Shown: piece after piece, positions 25,568 to 33,831 of the stretch | Numbering within the stretch: the stretch's first letter is position 1 | Layout of the letters: every line of letters starts with the position of its first letter | DNA from: Prochlorococcus sp. AG-347-J14 | GTDB lineage: Bacteria; Cyanobacteriota; Cyanobacteriia; PCC-6307; Cyanobiaceae | Reading direction: 5' to 3' | Length of the DNA stretch: 64,000 bases | Assembly: GCA_003281505.1 (NCBI GenBank) | Contig: QCBU01000004.1 | Span: 51,566-115,565 of the forward strand | Translations under genes and position numbers: made by a program | The notes under the pieces: generated by a model | What the model saw: only the letters and a program-made list of their open reading frames with translations | Database searches by the model: none | What the model was told of the DNA's origin: nothing

Positions 25568-26860
25568 ATGAAAAAGTTATTAGCACTATCTTTAATCGGA
25601 TCTTCTCTAATGTTCGGTTCTAATCAAGCTAAAGCAGATTGGGATTTTTGGGCAATTGACTACTCAGGTGATGCCTCAATAGGAAGTAGAATTTATACTT
25701 GTGTATCTGATACAGGCGTTTGCACCCAAAGGACTACGAAGGTTTTTCATAATAATCAATGGGATACTGCAAATAGTTATGTAGATGATAAAAATAATCT
25801 TGTTATTTACGAATCTCGAGGACGACTACAATCCTATGATTTAGATACTGATACATGGACAGATGTAGGAAATGGTTGGAATAATAATTTTATAAAAATT
25901 TTTGAAAGGGCAACAATTACAGAGACTAGTGATGGAGTTGTTTCGATAGGTATTGGTTCATCTCAAATAAAAGTTGATACGGATTCAGTTTCAGTTGGCA
26001 ATGTAAAACTAGTAAAAAAAAATCAAGATGGGACAATTCAAGTAGGAACAGATGTTAACGACATCGATTTAGTAGAGGATGGTTTAAATATTGATGGTGC
26101 TGCTGTTATTACAAAAAATGCTGATGGGACTATTCAGATCGGAACAGATGAAAACGATATTGATATCACTCCAGAAGGACTTGCAATTGATGGAGAACCA
26201 TTAATTACAAAGAAAGCAAATGGGGAATTACATATTGGTAAAAACTCATGGATCACAAAAGAAGATAATGGAAAACAAAAAGTATGGGCGAAAGATGCAA
26301 ATGGTAATTCAATTCCTATCGACTATACAAATGGAACCAAGTTACTCATTAATGGAAGAGATGTAGAACAGTCAATCAATAATGTTGGCGCCTTAAGTGC
26401 TGCTCTAACAGGTTTACCAACAGTTCCAACTGACACAACCCTTGCTTGTGGTTTAGGAACTGGAACTCATGGAGGTGACTTTGCCTTTTCTGGAGGTTGC
26501 GCTTCTAAGGTTAATGAAAAACTTTCTATTAACTATGCGGCATCAATGACTATGCCAGGCCAAGATTATGCCGGTGATTTTGAAGATACTTTTTCCGCTA
26601 GAGCAGGATTTGTTTGGAAATTAGGAAAACCAGTTAAATCCACCCTAATAAGCATGGAGGCAAAAGAAAAAATGGAAGAAAAAATTTACTCTCTTGAAGA
26701 AAATAATAAAAAAATAATTACCCAAAATACAGACTTAATACAAAAAAATCAATCAATGATTTCTCAAAATAAAGCACTTTTAGCAAGACTAGAAAGACTA
26801 GAAAAAGTCGCGCTTGGAAATCTTAAAATAAAAGATTTAGCAGTTTATGAACTTAAATAA
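25568..26860 (+). CDS. Secreted protein with repeated stalk, YadA-like anchor segment and coiled coil (array gene 3)
   Basis: 430 residues. The signal peptide is MKKLLALSLIGSSLMFGS..AKA, cleaved before DWDFWAI. The head shares YTCVSDTGVCTQRTTK and YDLDTDTWTDVG with genes 2 and 4. The stalk is expanded by tandem repeats of about 34 residues (DGTIQVGTDVNDIDL, DGTIQIGTDENDIDI, then GELHIGKNSWITK; about 150-240). The anchor LLINGRDVEQSINNVGALS begins near 259 and ends RAGFVWKLG. An extended coiled coil of about 75 residues rich in Asn/Gln (EENNKKIITQNTDLIQKNQ) precedes the tail KIKDLAVYELK. Repeat number is a likely point of length variation. Function unknown. Confidence 0.78.
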   Translation: MKKLLALSLIGSSLMFGSNQAKADWDFWAIDYSGDASIGSRIYTCVSDTGVCTQRTTKVFHNNQWDTANSYVDDKNNLVIYESRGRLQSYDLDTDTWTDVGNGWNNNFIKIFERATITETSDGVVSIGIGSSQIKVDTDSVSVGNVKLVKKNQDGTIQVGTDVNDIDLVEDGLNIDGAAVITKNADGTIQIGTDENDIDITPEGLAIDGEPLITKKANGELHIGKNSWITKEDNGKQKVWAKDANGNSIPIDYTNGTKLLINGRDVEQSINNVGALSAALTGLPTVPTDTTLACGLGTGTHGGDFAFSGGCASKVNEKLSINYAASMTMPGQDYAGDFEDTFSARAGFVWKLGKPVKSTLISMEAKEKMEEKIYSLEENNKKIITQNTDLIQKNQSMISQNKALLARLERLEKVALGNLKIKDLAVYELK

Positions 26861-26919
26861 ACTCAATATTTAGTGTTTTATTTTGGTTTTTCTCGCTGAA
26901 AGTAATTGCTATTGCTAAA

Positions 26920-26940
26920 GCACTGTTTTATTAGTGTTTC
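26920..26940 (+). terminator. Hairpin terminator after array gene 3
   Basis: CACT (26921-26924) pairs with AGTG (26933-26936), then TTTC. Sequence around it matches the hairpin after gene 2. Confidence 0.5.
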
Positions 26941-26987
26941 ATACCTATCTCATTCGCTCAAACCCCTAGCAGTGCAATGGATCTTAA

Positions 26988-27011
26988 CTAATTCGTATAC
27001 TCACTATTAAT
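26988..27011 (-). repeat. argJ 3'-end copy 4 (encodes INSEYTN-stop)
   Basis: Minus-strand codons ATT AAT AGT GAG TAT ACG AAT TAG against argJ ATA AAT AGC GAA TAT ACG ACG TAG. 17 of the last 21 bases match; three codon differences are synonymous. This is the best of the four copies and lies closest to argJ. Confidence 0.78.
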
Positions 27012-27082
27012 TTCCACCTTAGGCAAATAGTATATACACCTTGCTGTAATCCATTGCTATCACTTAAGTAAATTTTTAAAAA

Positions 27083-27123
27083 ATAATCACACCATAATCA
27101 CAGTCGGCAAAATAATAATCACA
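27083..27123 (-). repeat. ATAATCACA motifs, set A
   Basis: ATAATCACA at 27083, 27094 and 27115; steps of 11 and 21 bp, about one and two helical turns, in the same orientation. Confidence 0.75.
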
Positions 27124-27184
27124 GTTTTAGATTTTTAAATAAAAACCATTGAAATAATTAGGATTAATTTCTGTGATCTTTGGA

Positions 27185-27204
27185 ATAATCACAAAATAAT
27201 CACA
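27185..27204 (-). repeat. ATAATCACA motif pair, set B
   Basis: Exact ATAATCACA at 27185 and 27196, an 11-bp period. A partial inverted copy (CTGTGATC) lies just upstream near 27171. Confidence 0.75.
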
Positions 27205-27337
27205 TTCATACCAAAGGTGAGTATTCATTATTGAGAAGGAGGGGGATGGGGATTTCCTATTACTTGTTTTAGTACCAAAACAAAGAAAGATTTAATTCAA
27301 TATCTCTAAGAAAATTAAACAACTAATTTTTATACTG

Positions 27338-28546
27338 ATGAAAAAATTTCTCGCCTTTTCTTTAATTAGCTCAAGTTTAATTTTTAATATTCAGCAAGCA
27401 AAAGCAGATTGGGACTATTGGGGATTCAAAGTAGAAGAAGAGACTGTAAATGGGTTTTCAGGTTACTTTCAAAATTTATACACAATAAATTCAAACACTG
27501 GTGAGGGAACGTTGCGCAAACGATTTTGCGGAAATGACTCTTGCTATAACACAACTGGATTCCCCTTAATTCGTGATAGGAGTGATATAGCATACCCAGA
27601 AAATCATATAGACAAAGATACATTTATCCTTAGGCAATATGAAACTACAAATGGCAGTACCGTTTTATATAAAAAATATAATTTAAGCGGTGATACACTT
27701 ACTAACGAAACAATTACAAATAACGCTACGTATTGGTTTGATGATTACAGTTACACAAGAATAAGGGGAGGAGAATCAGTTGATAGTGATGGAAATTATT
27801 ACTCAGATATAGGTGGGAAATTATGGATAAAACAAGACTCAAACGGAACATTAAGTTTCGGAAAGATTGGTAATACAACTGCTGTTTATTCTCTAAGTGC
27901 TGATGGAGTTACGCAAAATGGAACTAATCTAATTAGTAGAAGTTCAAATGGGATAACTAGTATTGGAGCAAACTCACTTAAATTACAGGAAAGTGGTGGG
28001 TTACAAAAAATGTGGGCAACAGACTCTAGTGGGGCAAGTATTCCAATAGATATCACAAATGGATCAAAATTACTTATTCAAGGAAGAGATGTTGAACAGT
28101 CAATCAATAATGTTGGAGCATTAAGTGCTGCTTTGACTGGGTTGCCAACAGTGCCACATGACACAACTCTTGCTTGTGGTTTAGGAACTGGAACTCATGG
28201 TGGCGACTTTGCTTTCTCTGGGGGTTGTGCTTCTAAAGTTAATGAAAAACTTTCAATTAATTATGCTGCCTCTATGACAATGCCCGGTCAAGATTATGCT
28301 GGGGATTTTGAAGATAGTTTTTCTGCTAGAGCAGGATTTGTTTGGAAATTAGGAAAGTCATTAAAACCTACTCAAATCAGTATGGGAGAAAAAGAAAAAA
28401 TGGAAGTGAAAATAGACTCTCTTGAAGATAAAAATAAGAAGTTAGAAAATACAGTTTCAACTCTAATAACAAAATTGGAACGTCTTGAAAAAATAGCACT
28501 CAGCGAGACAAAATCAAAAGATTTAGCGACTATAAAATTGCCATAA
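27338..28546 (+). CDS. Secreted protein with YadA-like anchor segment and C-terminal coiled coil (array gene 4)
   Basis: 402 residues. The signal peptide is MKKFLAFSLISSSLIFNI..AKA, cleaved before DWDYWGF. The head is longer and more divergent (about 25-220), with YTINSNTGEGTLRKRFCG and YNLSGDTLTNETI recalling genes 2 and 3. The anchor begins LLIQGRDVEQSINNVGALS near 247 and ends RAGFVWKLG, with the two conserved Cys. A shorter coiled coil (IDSLEDKNKKLENTVSTLIT) and the tail KSKDLATIKLP follow. The gene faces argJ (convergent). It is flanked by the direct repeat motifs described for cassette 4. Probably cell-surface; function unknown. Confidence 0.78.
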   Translation: MKKFLAFSLISSSLIFNIQQAKADWDYWGFKVEEETVNGFSGYFQNLYTINSNTGEGTLRKRFCGNDSCYNTTGFPLIRDRSDIAYPENHIDKDTFILRQYETTNGSTVLYKKYNLSGDTLTNETITNNATYWFDDYSYTRIRGGESVDSDGNYYSDIGGKLWIKQDSNGTLSFGKIGNTTAVYSLSADGVTQNGTNLISRSSNGITSIGANSLKLQESGGLQKMWATDSSGASIPIDITNGSKLLIQGRDVEQSINNVGALSAALTGLPTVPHDTTLACGLGTGTHGGDFAFSGGCASKVNEKLSINYAASMTMPGQDYAGDFEDSFSARAGFVWKLGKSLKPTQISMGEKEKMEVKIDSLEDKNKKLENTVSTLITKLERLEKIALSETKSKDLATIKLP

Positions 28547-28559
28547 TTGAGTAGAAATA

Positions 28560-28579
28560 ATAATCACAGTATTATCACA
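28560..28579 (-). repeat. ATAATCACA/ATTATCACA motif pair, set C
   Basis: ATAATCACA at 28560 and ATTATCACA at 28571, an 11-bp period, followed by GTCGCAAAAG, which resembles GTCGGCAAAA after the 27094 motif. It sits between the gene 4 stop and the argJ stop. Confidence 0.75.
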
Positions 28580-28649
28580 GTCGCAAAAGGTGTGTATTCT
28601 TTTAGAGATTTTTTATAGTCATATTAAGCGATCCCAGAAATCACAAAAA

Positions 28650-29888
28650 CTACGTCGTATATTCGCTATTTATTGCAATATACTTTTTAGAAAGATCGCA
28701 ACCCCAAGCTGTACCTTTGGATTTACCAGAATTTAAATCAATCACAATTTTTACAATATCATCAACTAAATATCTACCTTTCATTCTGGACTTAATATAG
28801 TCTGTGACTTTTTGTGGATCATATTTATTCAACTTGCCATTTTTCAAAATCTGAGCGTTTCCAATATATAAGTCAACCTCATTTAAATTAAATTTAACTC
28901 CAGAATTGCCTGCAGCAGAAATAATTCGTCCCCAATTAGGATCACAACCATGTATTGCGGTTTTTACCAAAGCAGAATTACAAATAGATTTCGCGAGCAT
29001 AATTGCATCATCTGTATTTTTTGCTCCTTGAACCAAAACTTCTAATAAACAATTTGCTCCCTCTCCATCCCTTGCAATATTTTTTGCCAAGTTCTGACAT
29101 ACAATATCAATCCCTTGTTGAATAATTGGAAAAAACCTGTTTTCAATTTTCTCTCCTGCATTTATTCCAACAAAAGAATCATTTGTGCTTGTCTCTCCAT
29201 CAACTGATATTGCATTAAAAGATTTATTAACAGCAATAGCAATCATTTTGTCCCATTCTTCTTTTTGAATACCAGCATCACAGGTTAGAAACGCAAGCAT
29301 TGTAGCCATATTGGGATAAATCATTCCTGAACCTTTTGCAAATCCTGCTATTTTTATTTTTCTACCTTGAATAATCGTCTCTATTGACACTTTTTTCACA
29401 GTCAAGTCAGTAGTTAAAATTGCTTCTGCTGCATTTTGAAAATTATTATCCTTTAAATCACTAACTAAAATCGGTAAATTTTTTACTAAATCATTTATTT
29501 GTATTGGAACACCAATTACACCAGTTGAGCACATTAACACTTCTTCTTCTTTTATTCCTAAAAGTTCCGCAATCTTTCCTGTAGCAATTTGAAAATGTTG
29601 AATGCCAAGATTTCCTGTACATGCATTTGCTTGACCAGAATTAATTAGTATTGCTCTTACAAAACCTAAAGTTGTTTTAATCCTTTCCTCACAAATATCC
29701 ACACAAGAGGCGCGAACTATTGATTGGGTAAACATCCCACTAAAAATACTGCCTTTTGGAGCAAGTATTAGTGCTAAATCTTTTTTATTAGAAGCTTTTA
29801 AACCAGCAGATATCCCAGCAAAAAGAAACCCTTTGGGTGTTACCTTACTGTCATCAACAAACGACCAATTGGAATCTAACTGGCTCAA
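28650..29888 (-). CDS. argJ: Bifunctional ornithine acetyltransferase/N-acetylglutamate synthase
   Basis: The 412-residue arginine biosynthesis enzyme recycles the acetyl group from N-acetylornithine to glutamate. The autocleavage site is in GMIYPNMATMLAFLTCDA, with the nucleophilic Thr near residue 195. TTDLTVKK and the C-terminal NWGRIISAAGNSG motif are also family-typical. It ends KKYIAINSEYTT. This 3' end is the sequence copied four times in the neighbouring array, making argJ the likely integration target. The gene itself is intact. The divergent coaE lies 76 bp upstream. Confidence 0.96.
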   Translation of the reverse strand: MSQLDSNWSFVDDSKVTPKGFLFAGISAGLKASNKKDLALILAPKGSIFSGMFTQSIVRASCVDICEERIKTTLGFVRAILINSGQANACTGNLGIQHFQIATGKIAELLGIKEEEVLMCSTGVIGVPIQINDLVKNLPILVSDLKDNNFQNAAEAILTTDLTVKKVSIETIIQGRKIKIAGFAKGSGMIYPNMATMLAFLTCDAGIQKEEWDKMIAIAVNKSFNAISVDGETSTNDSFVGINAGEKIENRFFPIIQQGIDIVCQNLAKNIARDGEGANCLLEVLVQGAKNTDDAIMLAKSICNSALVKTAIHGCDPNWGRIISAAGNSGVKFNLNEVDLYIGNAQILKNGKLNKYDPQKVTDYIKSRMKGRYLVDDIVKIVIDLNSGKSKGTAWGCDLSKKYIAINSEYTT

Positions 29889-29964
29889 ACTTTTTGGTAT
29901 TTTAATTCATACTAACTACTCTTTAATACTAAAGAAACTAAGTAATTAGATTATTATTAATTAT

Positions 29965-30582
29965 ATGGATATTCTTCAAAAATTAAAAAACAACCAAAGA
30001 AGGATTGGTTTAACAGGAGGTATTGCAAGTGGAAAGACAACCATAACTAATTACATAAGAAAACATAAAAACGTACCAATATTAGATGCAGATCATTTTT
30101 CAAGAGAATTAATCAAACCAAACACATATGGACATAAGAAAATTTTAGATTATTTTGGAAATAAAATTATTGATAATAAAAGCAATTCAGAAAGGGAAAT
30201 AAACAGAAAACTTTTAAGGAACATTATTTTTAAACATTCCGCAAGCAAGGAATGGATTGAAAAACTACTTCACCCCTTAATTAAAGAAAGAATGATAGAA
30301 GAATGCAGTCAATACAGAAATAATCAAACTATAGTATTGGTTATTCCATTATTGTTTGAAGCAAAATTTGAAGATATTTGCACTGAAATATGGTTAGTTA
30401 AATGTCCTAAAGAAATACAAAAAAACAGACTTATCACAAGAGATAAAATTAGCGAAAAAGAAGCAGAAGAATTGATAAATTTTCAATTAAGTTTTGAAGA
30501 AAAAAGAAAATTCTCAGATATTATTTTAGAGAATTCGGATGATCAAAATAAATGGATCAATACGATAAAAGAGCTTCTTTAA
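29965..30582 (+). CDS. coaE: Dephospho-CoA kinase
   Basis: The 205-residue P-loop kinase catalyses the last step of coenzyme A synthesis. Walker A is GLTGGIASGKTT (about 15-26). The DADHFSRELI motif near 41 and the LVIPLLFEAKFED lid region near 112 fit CoaE. It is divergent from argJ and convergent with gatB, 3 bp apart. Confidence 0.94.
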   Translation: MDILQKLKNNQRRIGLTGGIASGKTTITNYIRKHKNVPILDADHFSRELIKPNTYGHKKILDYFGNKIIDNKSNSEREINRKLLRNIIFKHSASKEWIEKLLHPLIKERMIEECSQYRNNQTIVLVIPLLFEAKFEDICTEIWLVKCPKEIQKNRLITRDKISEKEAEELINFQLSFEEKRKFSDIILENSDDQNKWINTIKELL

Positions 30583-30585
30583 GCT

Positions 30586-32058
30586 TTAGCTATTTAATTT
30601 TTCCATAAGAAGTTTATTTGCAAGTTTAGGGTCAGCTTTACCTTTTGTTCTTTTCATAAGTTGACCAACAAAAAAACCAAGTAACTTAGTTTTACCATTT
30701 TTAAATGCTTGAACTTCATTTGGATGTTCATTTATAAGTTCATCAATTATTGGTGAAATACTTGAAGAATCAGATATCATTGCCAACCCTTTTTCTTCAA
30801 CTAATTTTTTCGGGGAAATATTTTTTTGAATAAGTTCAGGTAAAATTTCTTTTGCAATTTTTCCACTAATTATATTTTTTGAAATCATGTTAATCATTTC
30901 AGCAAGATTTTCAGGACTAAGATTTAATTCACTAAAACTTAGTTTGTTTGATTTTAAATAGCCCACAATATCACTTGTTACCCAATTTGAAGCTAGTTTA
31001 GCCTCAGCACCATTTGCTACTGTTTCTTCAAAAAAGTTTGCCATGCTTATTTCATCAGAAATTACCCTTGCATCATATGCAGACAACCCAAATTGACTTA
31101 CGTATTTATATCTTTTCTTTGAAGGTAATTCTGGTAGTTCTTTAAACCATATTTCTTGTTGGGCTTTTGTTATTTCAATTGGACCTAAGTCAGGATCAGG
31201 AAAATATCTATAGTCACTGCTACCTTCTTTTAATCTCATACTTTTCGTTAATTGCTTAGCTTCATCCCATAACCTTGTTTCTTGGAAAATTTTTCCTCCA
31301 TTTTCATAAACTTCTATTTGTCTGGCTATTTCATAATCACAAGCCTTTTGAATTGCAGAAAATGAATTCATATTTTTTATTTCCACTTTGGTACCAAAAG
31401 GAGCATTAGGTCCTTTTCTAACTGAAATATTGACATCGCAGCGTAATGAACCCTCTTGCATATTTCCGTCTGATACCCCTAGATATCTAACTGTTCTTCT
31501 AATCTCTGAAGCATATTCAGATGCCTCTTTACCTGATCTAATATCTGGTTTACTTACAATCTCACAAAGTGCTATTCCGGCACGGTTGTAATCAACTAAA
31601 GAATACTTGGAGCCAGCTAATCTATCACTTCCTGAATGGACTAGTTTTCCGGCGTCTTCTTCCATATGTAGCCTTTCTATACCAATTTTTTTGATATAAG
31701 GTTCTTTGTCCTTTTCAATTATTTCAACCTCTAACCAACCATTTTCAGCTAGTGGCTCATCAAATTGTGAAATTTGATAATTTTTAGGAAGATCAGGATA
31801 AAAATATTGTTTTCTATCAAATTTACAATGTTTTGCAACGTTTAAATTTAATGCTAACGAAGTTTTTACAGCATACTCAAGAACAGTCTCATTCAGAACT
31901 GGAAGAGTTCCTGGTAACCCACAAACTACAGGATCTATATGGGTATTAGGTGCATCACCAAAAGCTGTTGACGCAGATGTGAATATTTTACTTTTCGTAT
32001 TAAGCTGTACATGAGTTTCCAAACCAATCACAGCTTCCCAAGATTCCAAATTGTTCAT
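30586..32058 (-). CDS. gatB: Asp/Glu-tRNA amidotransferase subunit B
   Basis: 490 residues from ATG 32058, the normal GatB length. The frame extends to 32115, but the conserved beginning SWEAVIGLETHVQLNTKSKI argues for the later start. GatCAB transamidates Glu-tRNA(Gln), essential in cyanobacteria that lack GlnRS. KIFTSASTAFG, RQYFYPDLPKNYQISQ-type text (here RKQYFYPDLPKNYQISQ) and the C-terminal YqeY/GatB helical domain with GQLMKRTKGKADPKL are visible. Confidence 0.96.
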   Translation of the reverse strand: MNNLESWEAVIGLETHVQLNTKSKIFTSASTAFGDAPNTHIDPVVCGLPGTLPVLNETVLEYAVKTSLALNLNVAKHCKFDRKQYFYPDLPKNYQISQFDEPLAENGWLEVEIIEKDKEPYIKKIGIERLHMEEDAGKLVHSGSDRLAGSKYSLVDYNRAGIALCEIVSKPDIRSGKEASEYASEIRRTVRYLGVSDGNMQEGSLRCDVNISVRKGPNAPFGTKVEIKNMNSFSAIQKACDYEIARQIEVYENGGKIFQETRLWDEAKQLTKSMRLKEGSSDYRYFPDPDLGPIEITKAQQEIWFKELPELPSKKRYKYVSQFGLSAYDARVISDEISMANFFEETVANGAEAKLASNWVTSDIVGYLKSNKLSFSELNLSPENLAEMINMISKNIISGKIAKEILPELIQKNISPKKLVEEKGLAMISDSSSISPIIDELINEHPNEVQAFKNGKTKLLGFFVGQLMKRTKGKADPKLANKLLMEKLNS

Positions 32059-32137
32059 TATTAAAAGTCTCTTTATTAATATTATTGGATATAAAGGAAA
32101 AGAGGACCAAAACACAAATAAAAATATTAATTTTTAA

Positions 32138-33247
32138 ATGGCACAAGAAACCAAAAATTCAATATTAATCATTGGAGGTGGACTTTTAGGTTTATCTATT
32201 GCTTATGAATTTTCTAGAAATAACTTCAAAGTTTTAGTTTTAAGCAAAAACAGAAATGAATCAGCTGGATTTGTTGCTGCAGGAATGTTAGCTACTCATG
32301 CCGAAGGACTCGAAGATGAATTACTAAAATTTGGCCAAGAAAGTCAAAATCTAATTCCAAAGTGGATAAAAAGTATTGAACAAGATAGTAATATTAAATG
32401 CGGTTTAAAAAAATGTGGCATAGTAGTTCCTTTTAAAAACAAAGAAGATCTTGAAGAGTTTCCCACTTATGAATATGGAAAATATTTAAATCACAAAGAT
32501 CTTCAAACAGAAATTAAGGGAATGAATTCTATTTGGAAACATGGTTTACTTTTTGAACAAGATGGTCAAATAGATAACCGAAGAAAACTAATGCGTGCTC
32601 TTGAGAGAGCATGCTCCTTGAATGGAGTCGAATTTCAAGAGGGATCAGCAGTAGAGGATTTGACATTCGAAAAAAACAAAATTACAGGTGCAAGAGTTTT
32701 ATGTGCCACTGGGGAAATAAAAAAAATTAACTGCGAAAAAGCAATTATATGCAGCGGTGCTTGGAGTAAAAAAATTTTCAATAAGATTCCTGTCTTTCCT
32801 GTAAAGGGACAAATGCTATCAATACAAGGTCCAACAAATTTTTTGAAAAGAGTTATTTTTGGTCCAAAAACTTATCTAGTTCCCCGTGATGATGGACTTA
32901 TCATAGTTGGAGCGACAGTTGAAAAAGATTCAAAATTTAATCAGGGTAATACTCCTAATGGAATAAAGCAACTGCAAGAAGGTATTCGCTCCTTATTACC
33001 AGAAGCTATTAATTGGCCACAAATGGAACATTGGTGGGGATTTAGACCTTGCACACCAGATCTGAAACCAATAATTGGAAAATCAAAAATTGAAAATCTT
33101 TTTATAGCTACAGGACATTACAGAAATGGAGTTTTATTTTCTGCAATAACAAGTGATCTTCTTTTGAAAATAGTTCAAAATAAAAATCTCAACGAAATAG
33201 AAAAAAGCTTTTTAGAAAAATTTAGTTTAGATAGATTTGCGATTTAA
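32138..33247 (+). CDS. thiO: FAD-dependent glycine oxidase ThiO-like
   Basis: The 369-residue DAO-family flavoprotein has the FAD-binding ILIIGGGLLGLSIAYEFS at the N-terminus (about 8-25), SAGFVAAGMLATHAEG near 42, and the C-terminal WGFRPCTPDLKPIIG with TGHYRNGVLFS, as in ThiO. It oxidises glycine to the imine used for the thiazole ring of thiamin. thiL, another thiamin gene, is elsewhere in the window (58399). It is divergent from gatB and convergent with ndk, 3 bp apart. Confidence 0.88.
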   Translation: MAQETKNSILIIGGGLLGLSIAYEFSRNNFKVLVLSKNRNESAGFVAAGMLATHAEGLEDELLKFGQESQNLIPKWIKSIEQDSNIKCGLKKCGIVVPFKNKEDLEEFPTYEYGKYLNHKDLQTEIKGMNSIWKHGLLFEQDGQIDNRRKLMRALERACSLNGVEFQEGSAVEDLTFEKNKITGARVLCATGEIKKINCEKAIICSGAWSKKIFNKIPVFPVKGQMLSIQGPTNFLKRVIFGPKTYLVPRDDGLIIVGATVEKDSKFNQGNTPNGIKQLQEGIRSLLPEAINWPQMEHWWGFRPCTPDLKPIIGKSKIENLFIATGHYRNGVLFSAITSDLLLKIVQNKNLNEIEKSFLEKFSLDRFAI

Positions 33248-33250
33248 ATT

Positions 33251-33709
33251 TTAATTTTCAAATCGCCATTTCGAATCAGAAGTTTCCCACTCACATAATT
33301 CCTCTTCGTTAAACCATAGATCAATTTCAAATTTTGCTGTATCTTCTCCATCAGAACCATGAATAATATTCCTACCAATATCAATAGCTAAATCACCTCT
33401 AATTGTTCCAGGCTCGGCTTCCAGAGGTTTTGTTGCACCTATTAGCTTTCTAGCATTCAAAATAACTCCTTCGCCTTCCCACACCATTGCTACAACAGGA
33501 CCACTTGAAATAAAGTCTACTAAATCTCCAAAAAAGGGTCTTTCTCTATGTACTCCATAATGATTTTGAGCAAGTTCTTTTGAAGGAATTAATTGCTTTA
33601 ATCCAACCAATTTAAATCCTTTTTTTTCAAATCTGCCAATAATCTCAGAAATATATCCTCTTTGAACTCCATCTGGTTTAATTGCAATAAAGGTTCTCTC
33701 TTGGGTCAT
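33251..33709 (-). CDS. ndk: Nucleoside diphosphate kinase
   Basis: 152 residues from ATG 33709. The frame is open to 33769, but [20 protein letters not shown] must be near the N-terminus, so the upstream ATG is rejected. The catalytic phosphohistidine is in [10 protein letters not shown] near residue 115. It balances NTP pools using ATP. It is divergent from speA. Confidence 0.97.
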   Translation of the reverse strand: MTQERTFIAIKPDGVQRGYISEIIGRFEKKGFKLVGLKQLIPSKELAQNHYGVHRERPFFGDLVDFISSGPVVAMVWEGEGVILNARKLIGATKPLEAEPGTIRGDLAIDIGRNIIHGSDGEDTAKFEIDLWFNEEELCEWETSDSKWRFEN

Positions 33710-33831
33710 TTTGTTAATAATCACTCTATGTATATTCAACTTTTGGGTGGTAACTTGGCAAGTAATCATTAAAATAAAAGATATTGTTTTGAGTTATTTT
33801 CAAAAACATTTATTAATTACTAAGACATAAA

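Larger units (their letters stand above)
25365..26987. mobile_element. Putative integrated cassette 3
   Basis: A 1.62-kb unit from argJ-end copy 3 to copy 4, with a single gene (25568-26860) and its own hairpin terminator. The 329 bp between genes 2 and 3 contain the terminator, the palindrome and the argJ-end copy, and no recognisable 11-bp-period motif pairs. No other ORF was seen there. Confidence 0.62.
26988..28649. mobile_element. Putative integrated cassette 4 (proximal, best preserved)
   Basis: A 1.66-kb unit between argJ-end copy 4 and the argJ gene. It holds one gene (27338-28546). Paired ATAATCACA motifs with an 11-bp period stand on both sides: 27083/27094 plus 27115, 27185/27196, and 28560/28571. 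The regions 27185-27229 and 28560-28602 form an imperfect 45-bp direct repeat (shared ATCACA and AAAGGTGxGTATTC). The 477 bp between genes 3 and 4 contain the gene 3 terminator, the argJ-end copy and these motifs, and no other ORF. Confidence 0.68.

Noticed and set aside
22364..28649. Prophage or integrative conjugative element
   Set aside because: No integrase, structural, replication or conjugation gene in the array; only surface-protein-like cargo.
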